Positions 1 to 11,517 of a DNA stretch of 64,000 bases are shown here, one piece after another (the first letter of the stretch is position 1; every line of letters starts with the position of its first letter). The position numbers were made by a program, and so were the translations under genes. The notes beneath the pieces are model-generated. The model searched no databases. It had not been told where the DNA came from and saw only the letters and a list, made by a program, of their open reading frames with translations. The DNA comes from Liopterus haemorrhoidalis. Its lineage: Eukaryota; Arthropoda; Insecta; Coleoptera; Dytiscidae. The stretch covers positions 3,846,501 to 3,910,500 of the forward strand of contig OZ020618.1 in the NCBI GenBank assembly GCA_963971575.1. The letters are read 5' to 3'.

Positions 1-232
1 ACAGAATAAACATACTGAAAATAAAATTTAGTTGTACAGTTGTCGAATGATAGTAAAATTTCTTAATTGGTCACGACTAGCAGTTGCTCTTATGAAGTAT
101 CAGAGTAATGCAGATACTGATAGAGAAGCAACAAAATCCAACTATGGGCGTCCTTCAAAAAACAGTTTATCAGATATCATCAGATTTGATAATATTGGTC
201 ATCTGATAAGAAGCATGAAACGAATATAAAAA

Positions 233-1257
233 AATTGATGTGAAGTGTGAATTTTCACACATTTCAGGATTTTGCAGGTATTTAGTAAGTGAATGATGAT
301 TATTTGGGATGCCAAAACAAATTTTATGTGAAAATATTTTTTTATGAATTTTAATTCGAATGCCTATTACCATTATTTAAGTTTCTAAAGATGTGCAGTA
401 TTTTTTTTTTTATATATCAAGGTTCATTAAGATTTTGAAAATTGCGCCTATGGCTTCCATTGGTTGTTTTTAGTCATAGCTCCTCCCCTTTGATTTCGTG
501 TACAATTTCCACTGGTTATTAAATTTACGCTTTTAAAAATTAAATGCAACAATTTGCCAAAATATAACTAGAATTTTGAAAAAATAATTTAAACAATATA
601 AAAATGCAAAAAAAAAATAAAAAATAATATTGTATCCTTTCGTAGGATTCGAACTCATTTTCTTGGGCAGAACGCCAGTATCTTAACCACTGCACCAAGA
701 TACACGTTACTGTTTAGCGTGTTATATAACTATAAGTTTTCAACATTATTAGCAAAAAAACACAAAAAATGCTTTTTTTTCCAAAAACATAATCTGATCA
801 AAAATTCCTGTTGTACTATTCCGGTTCACACCAATGTACATTACTTAGAATTTTTTCAGATTTTTAGTTTAAACCATCTGGGCTACAGGGTGTGGGACAA
901 AATTTTTTTTGCACAATTTTGGCAAAAATCGCGTCAAAATAATTTATTTTGCAAAAATAAAATTTTTTAGGTTAATCCGCGTATCAAGGGCTTTCATTTG
1001 ATACCCTACTCAGAATTTTAAAAAAATATTTTTTTTTTCGATGAGCACATATTTGTTTATATTTTTAGGGGGATATGTTTTTTAGATATTTTAGTATTTT
1101 TCCAATGTGCGGGTCAAAGAGTTGTATAAGCATGCCAAATTTCAACTCTCTAGGTTTAGCCGTTTGGCTACAATTTTTACCGAACAGACAGACAGACAGA
1201 GAGACGACAAAATGACGGTATAAGGGTTTTTTGGTCATACCTACAAAACCCTAAAAA
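233..1257 (-). mobile_element. Terminal-hairpin, GTCTGTC-bearing repeat (Helentron/DINE-1-like), copy 1
   Basis: Read on the - strand the element opens at about 1257 with TTTTAGGGTTTTGTAGGTAT. It then carries a short GTCTGTC microsatellite (plus strand 1188-1203) and closes at about 233 with the hairpin GTGTGAAAATTCACAC followed by TTCACATCAA. Just inside the hairpin, TACCTGCAAAATCC is an inverted match to the opening GGGTTTTGTAGGTA. Short subterminal inverted repeats, a 3' hairpin, a GTCY microsatellite and no obvious target duplication are the known hallmarks of non-autonomous Helentron (DINE-1-like) elements. The boundaries are supported because the element splits the piggyBac remnant. No protein is encoded. 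Another copy is at 58318-59622, and a 5' part is at 27298-27605. Confidence 0.7.
631..705 (-). other. tRNA-like sequence inside the repeat
   Basis: On the - strand this stretch has TGTATC and GATACA ends that can pair, an A-box-like TTGGTGCAGTGGTTAAGATA and a B-box-like GAGTTCGAATCCT at tRNA spacing. The anticodon stem is poor. It lies inside the hairpin-ended repeat. It is more likely a captured tRNA or tRNA-derived SINE fragment than a working tRNA gene. Confidence 0.45.
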
Positions 1258-1291
1258 ATGCAGTTTGTGTAAGAGCAACTCCATTTATTTA

Positions 1292-2235
1292 CACGTGACT
1301 GAGACTGCAGCTCAAAGACTTTTATACAGTAGGCATTCGGGCATTGGTAAAGCGATGGGATATAAGTGTATTAATGTTGGTGGGGACTTTGTTGTAAAAT
1401 AAAACTTGTTTTCGGCTAAATATTTCTCTGAGTATTTTTTAATAGCCATTTGTGACTTAATTGTTGACTTTCCCTCGTATATTCCTTTCGTACATTATAT
1501 TGGTAATTCACTTTTATATAAGTTGTTTTTGTAAATAGTTTAACAATTCTAGTATCCTCCAAATTGAGCTATGTGCTCTTTCTATTGATTGTTCAGTGTG
1601 ACGGTGAGCTTTACAAGCTCATTACTTCTTCTTCCTCCAGAGAATCAGTCTGAATTTAAACATTGTCCAGTCTAGAACAGGTACAGTAACTTTTAACTGG
1701 ACCTTGTTTATTCTGACATTGCACGCGATTCACTCTGTACGTGAACTGAGATTGGATTTTATTTCATTGTGACCAGATTCGTGTACTTTATTTTGATTTT
1801 CACAGACAATTTTCACAAAAGTTATTTATAAAATTCATTTAAATTAAAAAAAGAAAACAGTTAAACAAATAACACAAAAATATAACTTAATTTATCATTT
1901 GAATTATGTTATTTTTATAAATAATCTATGTCGTTGTTTCTAATTCTGTTTTCTCATCTTTCTTGTATAAACTTTTAGCACTTTATTAACAAACTATTAA
2001 AGAAAAATATAATTTAAGAAGATTATGTGGTAAGAAGTAGCTTTCGACTTTAAACACGAAACGAAAACTGCAAGAGAACGATTAGAAAGGATGATGCGAT
2101 TAAAATTAAGAATCCTTTAAAATATAGAACATCATAAATGAAAGATTACTTAAATTAAAATGGGATGAAATTTATATTAATTTTTCATATTACCGTCAGA
2201 TATTTCAGTTGATTTAAAATTTCAATAACGGCATA
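1292..2235. other. AT-rich sequence without a recognised gene
   Basis: I see no coding stretch, repeat match or RNA signature here. Stops are dense in all frames. It lies between the broken piggyBac copy A and the mariner. Confidence 0.5.
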
Positions 2236-2421
2236 CGAGGTGTGTAAATTAAGTAACCGGACTGGCGACATTGCATTTAATCTGGCAACATTTGGGACGC
2301 GGGACTTGGAAGGGCGGCAGGTGAACATGTGATACGCTTCAGTTACAAGAACTCGCTAGAGTAATTTTGTTGTCCGTAGGGATATTTTTCGTGAAACAGT
2401 TTTTTCTAGTGCATTCTAAAA

Positions 2422-3017
2422 ATGAGTGACATTCATTTCAAGCTCAGTGTGCTATCAGGTTTTGCGTCAGACTTGGGCACAGTGCAGCGGAAACTATTGC
2501 AAAACTTCAGCAGGCTTACGGAGTTTTGTCAAAGAGCCAGTTTTTTTGGTGATTTAAGGCATTTTCAGAAGGAAGAGAGTTGATTGAAGATGAATCACGC
2601 AGCGGAAGGCTTTCATCTCCAAGAACCGATGAAAATGTCGACAGAATCTGAGATCTTTTGCTTTCAAATCGTCGGTTGACAATCAAAATGATCGAGGAAG
2701 AGTTGAATTTGACTCACCAGATATTAACAATGCGCCTTTTCATATATCAATTTCAATAAACGAGTTTTTGGCCAGTAAAATCATTCCTCCTTATTCGCCT
2801 GAGTCCTTGTGACTTTTTTCTCTTCCCTAGATTAAAAAATCACCTCAAAGGTCGTCATTTTGGAACACTCGAAAAGATTCAAACGTCCAAAACCAACCAG
2901 CTGAAAGCTATTCCAGTATCAGAGTTCCAGCACTGCTATAAGGATTGGAAGAACCATCTCCAGCGCTATGTGGCTTCCCAAGGAAGTTATTTTGAGGGAG
3001 ACAATATTGAATTGTAA
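2422..3017 (+). pseudogene. Mariner transposase remnant (internally deleted)
   Basis: Short stretches in shifting frames recall mariner transposase. Early ones include LGHSAAETIAKLQQAYG and RTDENVD followed by NRRLTIKMIEEELNLT, typical of the N-terminal helix-turn-helix region. The later ones are SPCDFFLFPRLKNHLKGRHF and DWKNHLQRYVASQGSYFEGD, typical of the C-terminus, including the final catalytic D of the DD34D triad in SPCD. Everything between about 2745 and 2775 that should hold the first two catalytic aspartates is missing, and there are several stops and frameshifts. The A of the first ATG is at 2422 and the last stop ends at 3017. It is inactive. Confidence 0.85.
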
Positions 3018-3298
3018 TTCGATTCGAATAAAAAAAAAATCAGTCCAGTTACTTAACCCATTAATGGCCAAAGGTTCGTATACGCAACCTTTTAGAAATT
3101 ATTTTTTTTAAGGAAAGCAAATGTTTTATTTTTATTGCATAATTATTTTATAAGGATTACTAGGATACAATAGCTTCGTGAATATTTTATTACGCAGTTT
3201 ATTTAAAGAGTATATTTTTTTAAATATTTTGAAATTGGTCAATTTTTGAAGATTTTACTGATTTATAAAAGCAGGCATTTTCTATACACTTGTTGGTA

Positions 3299-3409
<111 letters not shown>

Positions 3410-3669
3410 AAACCGTATGAGAACATTGTTATGAATTATTCTATTTTGAAAAATATAAATTGTATCTGTCATGTTGCTGTGTACATCATTCAAATTTATG
3501 GGGTGCGTATACGCACCTTTGGCCAAATCAGTGAAATGTACAGGCGTGATTCATCATCGACAAGTCTCATCTTGTGTAACCATCTAACCTATTGTTCATT
3601 TCTACAGTGTGTTCTTTCATAGTTCAGTATATGTATTTACAGTATAAGTATATTGAAAATAAAAATTAG

Positions 3670-3967
3670 TTGTACAGTTGTCAAATGATAGTAAAATTTC
3701 TTAATTGGTCACAACTAGCAGTTGCTCTTATGAAGTATCAGAGTAATGCAGATACTGATAGAGAAGCAACAAATTCAAACTATGGGCGTCCTTCAAAAAA
3801 CAGCATATCAGATGTCATCAGATTTGATAATATTGGTCATCTGATAAGAGGCATGAAACGAAAAAAAAAAAAGATGCAGTTTGTGTAAGAGCAACTCCAT
3901 TTATTTATGTGTAAAATGTAAAGTACATCTGTGCCCAGAGTGTTTTGAAATGTTTCATTCCAAATAA
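3670..3967 (+). pseudogene. piggyBac-like transposase C-terminus with cysteine finger, frameshifted
   Basis: The frame starting at 3670 gives the same FLNWS, NADTDREAT, YGRPSKN and RFDNIGHLI stretch as copy A. A run of twelve A (3861-3872) then shifts the frame. In the new frame 3872-3967 encodes RCSLCK, then YLCVKCKVHLCPECF and a final MFHSK followed by a stop. This is the C-x2-C, C-x2-C, C-x2-C pattern expected of the DNA-binding finger that closes piggyBac transposases. The N-terminal and catalytic parts are absent. The frameshift could be real decay or a homopolymer error in the assembly. Confidence 0.8.
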
Positions 3968-4197
3968 GTTCATATTTCATTCATAAATAAAATAATTTGC
4001 TTATTACATGTTTACTTATATTTAATATTGTTATTAGCCAAGGGTGCGTATACGCATCCTTATATTCCTGTAGAGTTAAGCATATATATTTTTTCAAAAT
4101 GCAATAATTGTCTAAGTTGATGTATTTTAATTAATTTGCATTACAAAATATTTTTTCTTAATAGCTTGGCCATTAATGGGTCAATTTACACAACTTG

Positions 4198-5280
4198 TAT
4201 ATAATTTTTTAAATTTTTTTTTTACCAGTCACTTGAAAGGGGGGAGGGGTTAAACTCCTCGTATATACGGTCTTGCCACCAGTACTACTGTCAACATGAA
4301 TCGCTGACACACGATCCCAAACAAAAATTTTTCTTTGAAGTACCAAGCAATTGACTGTTCATTTAAATTTCACATTGAGCATTTTTGTTTATTTGTACTC
4401 TTTGAATCACACATTAAGCATATTTGTTTATTAGAATTCAAAAAATGTTTACGGGATTTAAAAAGGTTTCAGTTAAACCACAGTTTTTTTCTTTTCTGTC
4501 CTAATTCCCTATTTTTATCTGTTGGTGTCCCTAGTGTTCTACGGTAATGAGAACATAGTGGTGGTTCGGTCAGACGGAAGACGGGCGTGCCGCATCATGT
4601 AAGAAGACAGTTGACAGGTGACCGAGGGAGAATTACATTTCGGGACTGCGGACTGCGGCTACAGGCACGGCACAATCAACTTAAGTGGATTCAACCCTGT
4701 CGACACCATGCCCTGATGAGAAAGAAAGGGGTTGATACAAGATATCAAGAAATTTGATAAAATACTTACATCAGTGAACCTTAAACAATGGCCTATCTAC
4801 TAAATTTTAGTATTTTTGGATATATTAGCAATAACTGTTTACACAGAAATACATTGCGTTCATAAATGATTGGTATATATTTAAAAAAATTGTATGTCAA
4901 CAGTCTACGGTTATTAAAAAGGCAAAGAAACTCATACAAAACAGTCAATTTTAATTTCTAGATTTTAATTAAATTTCTGCATTATTGATAAAGTTGAATC
5001 ACAAAAAGTAACCCTTATCAAAAATGGCTTTTGGTTTTGAAGTTTAATTTATATACGTATGGTTAATAAATTAGATAAAGCTGCTACCAAAAACCAAGAA
5101 TATTTTATCGAGTCAAAAAGCTAAGGTCCACAATATTTCTCGCGTAAGCATACAAAAGCACATTTATTTAATTTTTTTGTTGATAGCACCTGCCGTTAAA
5201 ACTAGTCTTGTGGACTAACTATTAATTTTGTTCTGATATTATGTTAAACTATATTCTTATCTACTAAAGTCAATCCGCTA
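4198..5280. other. Intergenic sequence without a recognised gene
   Basis: AT-rich. Short open stretches such as 4335-4547 look like chance. I found no transposon protein motif or terminal repeat. Confidence 0.4.
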
Positions 5281-5955
5281 ACACCAACAGTCAGACTGGA
5301 GTCACTGGATTTTGCAGACGATAAATGTGAGTTGTCGCATAAGCATGGAAACATGCAGCGAAAACTGAATGACCTCACGATTGAATCTGCAAAAGTTGGA
5401 TTAAAAATTAATAGCTCCAAGACGAAAGAAATACGGATAAATGCAAAAACCGATACACCTTTACTACTCGGTAACCATCAAATCGAGCGTGTGGATGATT
5501 TCCAGTACTTGGGAGTGTTGTGTCTGTGGACGGTGGCGCGGATATATATGTGGAAAGCAGAATACGCAAAGCGAGATGCGCCTTCATCCAACTTAGCCGT
5601 GTATGGAATTCTGCGATCTACAGTACTTCCACGAAAACTACCATATTCAGGTGACGTCAGATCTTCTGTACGGTTGCGAGACTTGGTTCGTTAAAGAAGC
5701 TATCAAAAGTGCGAGTATTTGTAAATCGATGTCTTCGAAGAATCCTTCGCATTTATTGGCCACGTAGAATATCAAACGTAGAATTGGGGGAAAGAACTGG
5801 TCAAATGGACATTAATTTGCAAATAAAAAGAAGAAAATATGGTTGGTTAGGGCACACTCTTCGAAGGGTTCTTAGCGAAATGTGTCTCTATGCACTACCA
5901 TACAACCATAATTGGATGCCGTTAAGCCACACAAGTTTTATGACCTGGTTGTAGA
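5281..5955 (+). pseudogene. LINE reverse-transcriptase fragment (family X)
   Basis: In shifting frames this shows the RT palm motif as LDFADDKCELSHKHGNMQ, then VGLKINSSKTKEIRIN and DDFQYLGV. Later come VFVNRCLRRILRIYWP and GWLGHTLRR, the usual C-terminal stretch of this non-LTR family. The same family occurs on the - strand at 40507-41180 and 61125-61982. The endonuclease and the first half of the RT are missing. The exact clade cannot be fixed by eye. Confidence 0.75.
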
Positions 5956-6156
5956 TTAATAATTTATTATGTACTAACAGTTTGGAGTTTCTGCCAAGAA
6001 GCCAATAGTGCTGTCTATATTTCAATCCTAATTAAGCTCTTTTCTTTTTAATATGTACTATCCAACGCAACCTGGTGTCAAGAGTCATGCCAAGATACAT
6101 TCAACTCATGAGGTATACATTCAACTCATGAGAGAGAGAGAGGTTCTGCTATTTTT

Positions 6157-6808
6157 TTATTGGTAAAATTCACATGGATAGGCTTCAGTTGAGCTTAATC
6201 CTCCACTGTTTGGTCCAGTTAACGACAGAATTGCGCGCTGTTTGGAGTTTTCGCACAGATATTTCTTGATGCCGCCCAACTGCAAGGAGAGCAGTATAAT
6301 GTACGAAATAGCTATATTCGTATCTACCGGAGAAGGCAAGTCACTGGTATAGAGTAAATAGAGAATTGCTCCAAGGACATTTCCTTGTGGAACTCCAGCT
6401 CTTATATCTTTTAAGTTAGAATAATCTTCTTGCTTGATTCTAAAAAGCCTGTGCAAATTATTACAAAAGCACATGAGTAATTTTTTGTAATTTTACAGGA
6501 GACGGTATTTTATCTGCTACTTGTGGCTCTTGGTATCCGAATCTATTATACTCAAAGACGCCTAAAAAACGCCTGTTTGATTGATCGTATATAAAGTAGT
6601 GATTTGTCAAACTGATGATTCTACGTATACACTTAAAAGTGCAGAATTCGATCGTTAACGAAAAATGCTGTTCTAGTTTTGGTTGAAGGTGGAGCACTGC
6701 TATAACTCGTTTATTTATGTACCGATATTGCTGCGATTTGGCACAGAGGTGTGAAATGATGAGTTGCCAATGGGATCCTACGACTTCTACATGGCTGTTG
6801 ACGGGCAT
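6157..6808 (-). pseudogene. Jockey-like LINE reverse-transcriptase fragment
   Basis: Reading leftwards, 6474-6157 encodes the RT motif GVPQGNVLGAILYLLYTSDL followed by PSPVDTNIAISY, after which the frame degrades. The upstream stretch 6808-6461 continues on the same strand but in another frame and is not recognisable. GVPQG followed by LxPxLYxLYxxDLP is characteristic of Jockey-clade LINEs. It is a short 5'-truncated and mutated insertion. Confidence 0.75.
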
Positions 6809-8100
6809 GACGCAAAACTGATGAGTACAGAGCTGTAAACTTTTGATATAGATATGTGTATATGCGGTTATTATACAGCTCCCACTTTTAAAATTCGTAT
6901 CCTCGTATATTGCCTATGAATATTTTTGTTTAAGCTAATTTTCTTTTTATTTTACAAAGTTGCGTATCGTCTTCCTTTTGTATTGAAATATTTACAATAT
7001 AAGATATTTTAATGGCGTATTCTCGGGTCTTATTTATATACATACATACATCTATAATACCGCGTAGCTTGAAATACGATCCAATCTAGCCAAGGCCTCT
7101 CTTCGTTCCGTACAATACGCGAGTGAAGGCTAAGAGGTGGTAAGCACACCATTATAAACAGAACGCTCGACTTTGTGAGATATTTGCATGACTATTGAAT
7201 AGCTCTTGACGTGCCGCGTCTATTGTCAAATCTATTCAAAAATTTAAATTACTTGTGTTATTCAGTTATTATTTGTTTTAATGTTACATTAACAGAAGAT
7301 GACTTCATTTGAATTTGAGTAAAGTCTGATGCTTAATTGCCGAATTATGTTTTAATTTATGTATATTTTAGACTCACAACAAAGGCAGTGAAAATTAAAT
7401 GTCTTTAAAATCATCTTAAGAACAGACTAAAAAGTAGGTCAAGTTGAATGCGAGGAAATGGAAAATGTGTGCTTTTACCCTTCGGTTTTGGACAACCACC
7501 TGCATATAGAGAAATCAGCGAAACAGTGCAGTTGCGTCACTTGAAACGTCAAGTTTAGTACGTTTACATTCATCTATTTAACGAATTAATATTTGTACGC
7601 TGTCACTTGTATCGAAATAAAATAAAAATATAAGAATAAGAACAGAATAGAAACAAATAAACTATTCTAATAGGCAAAATAGTCCTACAAAGGACTGATG
7701 TGATCCAAAAATATGATCAAAGAAAAGAAAATAAAAATAAGTTGAATATAACCTAAAAACAATGTGTACTCACAAAATCAAATAAGAAAATATATAAGAA
7801 AATATATAACTAAACACAAAACTGCTAAATATACAACAAACTAAATAAAAAAGGTTTTTGGAAATTACTATAAGTTAGATATAACACAAGTCAGTATAAA
7901 AACACAACAGACGTATTATTAAATGACAAATGTAAACATCGTTTTATTCAGGGATACCAATACAAATGTCCTAATATTAAATAAACACTTTTAAAATTTG
8001 TAAATCTTCAAAATGACTACCGAACACAAACTAAATATGACTTCAAAAGGTATGTTTTAGTAAAATAAAAGAGTAAAGAGCAATATTAGTCTATAATTCA
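6809..8100. other. Stretch without a recognised gene
   Basis: No coding sequence or terminal repeats were recognised. 7060-7200 is locally less AT-rich but shows no protein or RNA signature I can name. 7600-8060 is very A-rich. Confidence 0.4.
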
Positions 8101-8101
8101 C

Positions 8102-8747
8102 ATGCAAGAAAAATCGATTTAGTTATTTTTTCGCCCCGAGTTTTTCAAGTTTGTCATTGAAGTTATGACGTAAAATGACGAACTGCGCTGTTTGAGCGAC
8201 TGAGCTATACCTCGAAAACGGAAGCGGTTTCACTATAAACAAATATGTATTTAATGAAAAAATAAATATTTTTTTATGAGATTTTCGCTAAATATATGCC
8301 AAAAAACTTTTGTCCTCCACCTTAACTCCCAAACGGGTTGATGTTGTTGGGGTTTGTCATTGAATATAATTATTATTTTTTTAAAATTTATTGTGTGGTA
8401 TCAAAAGGAAGCTCTTAAGACGTAGATTAAGAAACTAAAAGTTATTTTTTAAAGTTTCTTTTAACACGATTTTGGCCAAATATCTGAAAAAATTATAGGT
8501 AGGTAATATAGATTGATCTGAGTCTGAAACGTACAAGAGAAATTAATTATTTTTTTAATTAATGGTTAAATAATGGCTTATTATTTAAACTTAGTCTAAA
8601 CAAATTAAATGGAAGCTCTTAGTATTCAAATAACGAATAAAAATGTTCAAAAAATTATTTTTAGACATCCAGCATTCTGGTGCCGTCTTACATTTATAAA
8701 AGACCCACAGAACTTTGAAATGTGTGAAAATTCACATTTCACATCAA
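8102..8747 (+). mobile_element. Terminal-hairpin repeat, 3' part
   Basis: The end at 8722-8747 (tgtgtgaaaattcacatttc then acatcaa) matches the 3' hairpin end of the repeat at 233-1257, in + orientation. The left limit is uncertain. At 8160-8225 the - strand shows an A-box-like TAGCTCAGTCGCT but no convincing B box, so it may hold a decayed tRNA-derived piece. No coding capacity. Confidence 0.4.
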
Positions 8748-9543
8748 TTTTGTTTTACTTACTTTTCATTTTAATATGTTAACAGGTAACGGGTAATTAA
8801 CAGGTAATGGGTAGTTATACATAATTTTAATTCATGACGTGAACTAATCTGACAGTAAAAACACCGCCTAAAATTGTAGGGTTAGCTTTTATAAACATTA
8901 CGTCACAACAACGCTCGCTCCGTGTTCAAGTTGCTGCGGTCAGTCAGTGTTCTATTCATGACGTCGCCATCAACTGTTCGCTCAGCGCTAGCTCTACCCT
9001 GTACAACTCGAATATACCCATCTAGTTTTAAGACTTTTATGCGGGTACTAAGGGAACTTACTAAAACTAGGTCAAATTATAAATACGTCATGGCTTTAGT
9101 CATCACTTGAAATATCCACATTTTATTTATCAGATATTAATTTAGCGCAGATTTAGTATCAAATAGATAAATCGATGTATCAATAGATTTTTTAGTGATA
9201 ATAAAAACAATGCATACAGTGATTTTAATCTAAGTGGGTTAATCCAAAAATATAAATCTAAATATCTAAATATATATCTGAATTTATATTGTTTATCAAT
9301 ATGACAAAGTAGAGTGCGGTTTTTTAAATTTTATCTCAGAACTGTTATTTGGAAATACCAGAACAATACATTGTTAAAAATGTGTCAATGAAATACGATT
9401 TGAAATTGTCTCACACTTCTTGTTCACAGATCTAGGCTTATCAAAACAATTTACTATGAAAGAGGGCTATCATGGAGGCAAATCAACAAAAATAATATAA
9501 ATTCCCAAAAATTATAATCCAAATAATAGCATGCAAAATACTA
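8748..9543. other. Stretch without a recognised gene
   Basis: AT-rich with only short chance reading frames. No terminal repeats were found before the MITE that starts at 9544. Confidence 0.4.
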
Positions 9544-9925
9544 AATTACCCAGCAAACATTCAACTAACGGCCGAATGCTGGCAAACTGCTTTTATGCTG
9601 GTAAATTACTGGCACCAAAAGTAAGTGCAACGCCAGTATTAATAATGTACTTCACATTTGTATTTCGCATTCCGCCTATACGAAGTACTTTACCAGCATT
9701 TTATAAGCACTCTTCTTCACTCATACTTTTTACTTAAAACCATCAGAAATAAATCTTGCAACTAATGCGATTATTTTGCACTTTACCGTTGCTGGGCCGG
9801 CAACTGATACATCAATGGGCCAGTAACGGCCACGGGGACACCGGGGTACTGGCCCATTACTTTCAATGCCGGGGAGTATGTGATTTACCAGTACTGGCCC
9901 GTATAAAAATGTTTGCTGGGTAATT
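9544..9925. mobile_element. MITE with AATTACCCAGCAAACATT terminal inverted repeats
   Basis: The first 18 bases (9544-9561) are exactly repeated in inverted form at the right end (9908-9925). The 382-bp interior is GC-richer than its surroundings and encodes nothing. A target duplication is not clear, so the superfamily is left open. Confidence 0.8.
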
Positions 9926-10397
9926 ATAACTGATCTAAACAAAATAAAACTATTAACTTTTTTTTTTAATTAAAATTTATTTTCGGGTGAATCAACTACA
10001 TTGTCATTAACACCCCGTAACAGTTACAAATATTACATTGAATTTTAAGTTCATTTTACTTAGGTGTAAGTTTTAAGAAAAGGGCTGGGAAAATCTTGTG
10101 AGAAACGGGAAGTCGTGAGTAAACCATCACCGGAGTCGGACGAACCTCTCAAGTATTTTTGGTTGAGAAACCCGGTAACGTGTTGTGAAACAAAAGTAGT
10201 CTAGAACTGTTGAACACAGTTTTAATGAATTGAATGAACCTCGATAACGGGTTAAACAATGTGAGTCTTGTAAGGTGTTTAACGGCTTGTGAGGTGAAAA
10301 GGTGATTTTTAGGTTTTCTGTTGAGTGTCTCTCATAGGATTTCGTAGCCAGCATCTTGTAATTGTAAGTTTTAGTGTACTCTTTAATTTAAATTTTA

Positions 10398-10980
10398 AAT
10401 AAACTTTAAACGTAGATTAAGTAAAATGCATCTTAATGACTTTAATTCGAATACCCTTATTTCTGTCATAATACCAATTTAATACTTTTCACTGAATTTG
10501 TGAGCAATGCATTAGACAGCAAGAAACAAGTTGATGTAATTTATACCGATTTTAGCAAGGTGTTTGATAGAATAAATCACTTTTTACTTACATTAAAATT
10601 AGCGAGTTATGGCATACATGGATCCCTATTACGATGGTTTGATAGTTACATTAGAAATAAGTCACAGTTTGTGGTATGTAATGGTTTCATATCTCGTAGA
10701 ATTTCAGTTAAATCGGGAGTACCTCAGGGTTCCCACTTGGGGCCTATTTTGTTTATATTATATATAAACTCAACTTATAAATGTTTTGAATTTTCCTTCA
10801 GTATTGTAGTTTTTTTTTCCTTTTTAAATTTTATTGTTATTAATCTAAATGAATGTGTACAAATATGTAAAAAAAAATGTAAGATATGTAGCACAATTAT
10901 AATAATTCGTGGAAGCCAATACGGTCTACTGTTGGCTTTACTTAAAAACTGTAAAATAAATAAAAATAAATAAATAAATA
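10398..10980 (+). pseudogene. Jockey-like LINE, internally deleted, with A-rich tail
   Basis: The frame 10500-10973 holds two RT motifs, VIYTDFSKVFDRINH (the first catalytic aspartate region) and SGVPQGSHLGPILFILYINS. Right after the second motif the reading runs into untranslated-like sequence and ends in an AAATAAATAAAT tail at 10957-10980. The YxDD box and the RT thumb are missing. The copy therefore joins mid-RT directly to the 3' end of the element by an internal deletion. The upstream boundary is approximate. Confidence 0.8.
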
Positions 10981-10981
10981 A

Positions 10982-11513
10982 CCCTTTACTGCATGCATTT
11001 TATTTTTGGCTGAAATAATTCATGAGCATTAGAAATTGGTTCTTAATGACAGAAAAAATAATTAAAAAAATATATTTAAAATATTAATTATTATTTTTAT
11101 GAAAAAATAATAATTAAAATAATAATTTGGGGTTTGTGCCATACATGGAACATTATGATTCTACATTATGTTACAAAAGAAAATGATTCTGTATCATTGG
11201 CTCGTCAATTGCTAGGTGTTCTTCATTAGGGATTAAAAGCAGTCGCCCTCGAATTTTTGAAAGAAAAGATCGTATCTTCTAGTTGGCCTTTTTCAATATA
11301 TTCAGAGTTATCGTTGAAGTGCAAATTCCGCTTGATATCCTCAATACTATTGCAGCCCATTAGTTGATATACTGCAGGATCCATTGCTGTGTATGTAGCA
11401 TATATGAATGAATGTTCATACATTCATGAAGTATCGTTCTGATTCAGTTTTAAAAGTAAAATAAAAAATAAAAATCGGAATGTGCCATATATAGCACACT
11501 ATGCGGTAAAGGG
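10982..11513. mobile_element. piggyBac-type MITE, copy 1 (ATAA target duplication)
   Basis: The ends are CCCTTTACTGCAT and ATGCGGTAAAGGG, inverted copies with one mismatch. The element is flanked on both sides by ATAA (10978-10981 and 11514-11517), sitting in the tail of the LINE. Copy 2 at 30376-30889 has the same ends and TTAA on both sides. The - strand frame 11423-11226 is a 65-residue piece that may be a transposase fragment, but I cannot match it to a domain. Confidence 0.85.
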
Positions 11514-11517
11514 ATAA

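Larger units (their letters stand above)
1..1291 (+). pseudogene. piggyBac-like transposase remnant, copy A (C-terminal part, interrupted)
   Basis: Bases 32-229 encode a 65-residue stretch almost identical to the piggyBac-like remnant at 3670-3888. It includes FLNWS, NADTDREAT, YGRPSKN and RFDNIGHLI, which resemble the tail of the transposase before its cysteine-rich finger. The finger begins again at about 1258 (tgcagtttgtgtaagagcaa), so a 1-kb repeat (about 233-1257) has landed in the A-rich codons between the two parts. After about 1291 the sequence no longer matches copy B, so this copy is truncated there. Its left end lies outside the window. It cannot make an active transposase. The assignment rests on comparison with copy B, whose cysteine finger and TTAA-flanked ends are clear. 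Confidence 0.75.

Noticed and set aside
631..705. Functional tRNA gene
   Set aside because: The anticodon arm is poor and it lies within a dispersed repeat, so it is called tRNA-like only.
233..1257. LINE or SINE identity for the hairpin-ended repeat
   Set aside because: There is no poly-A or microsatellite 3' tail and no variable 5' truncation in the two full copies. Subterminal inverted repeats and a terminal hairpin fit Helentron-type elements better.
9730..9942. Coding frame on the - strand
   Set aside because: It lies across the MITE at 9544-9925 and has no domain similarity.
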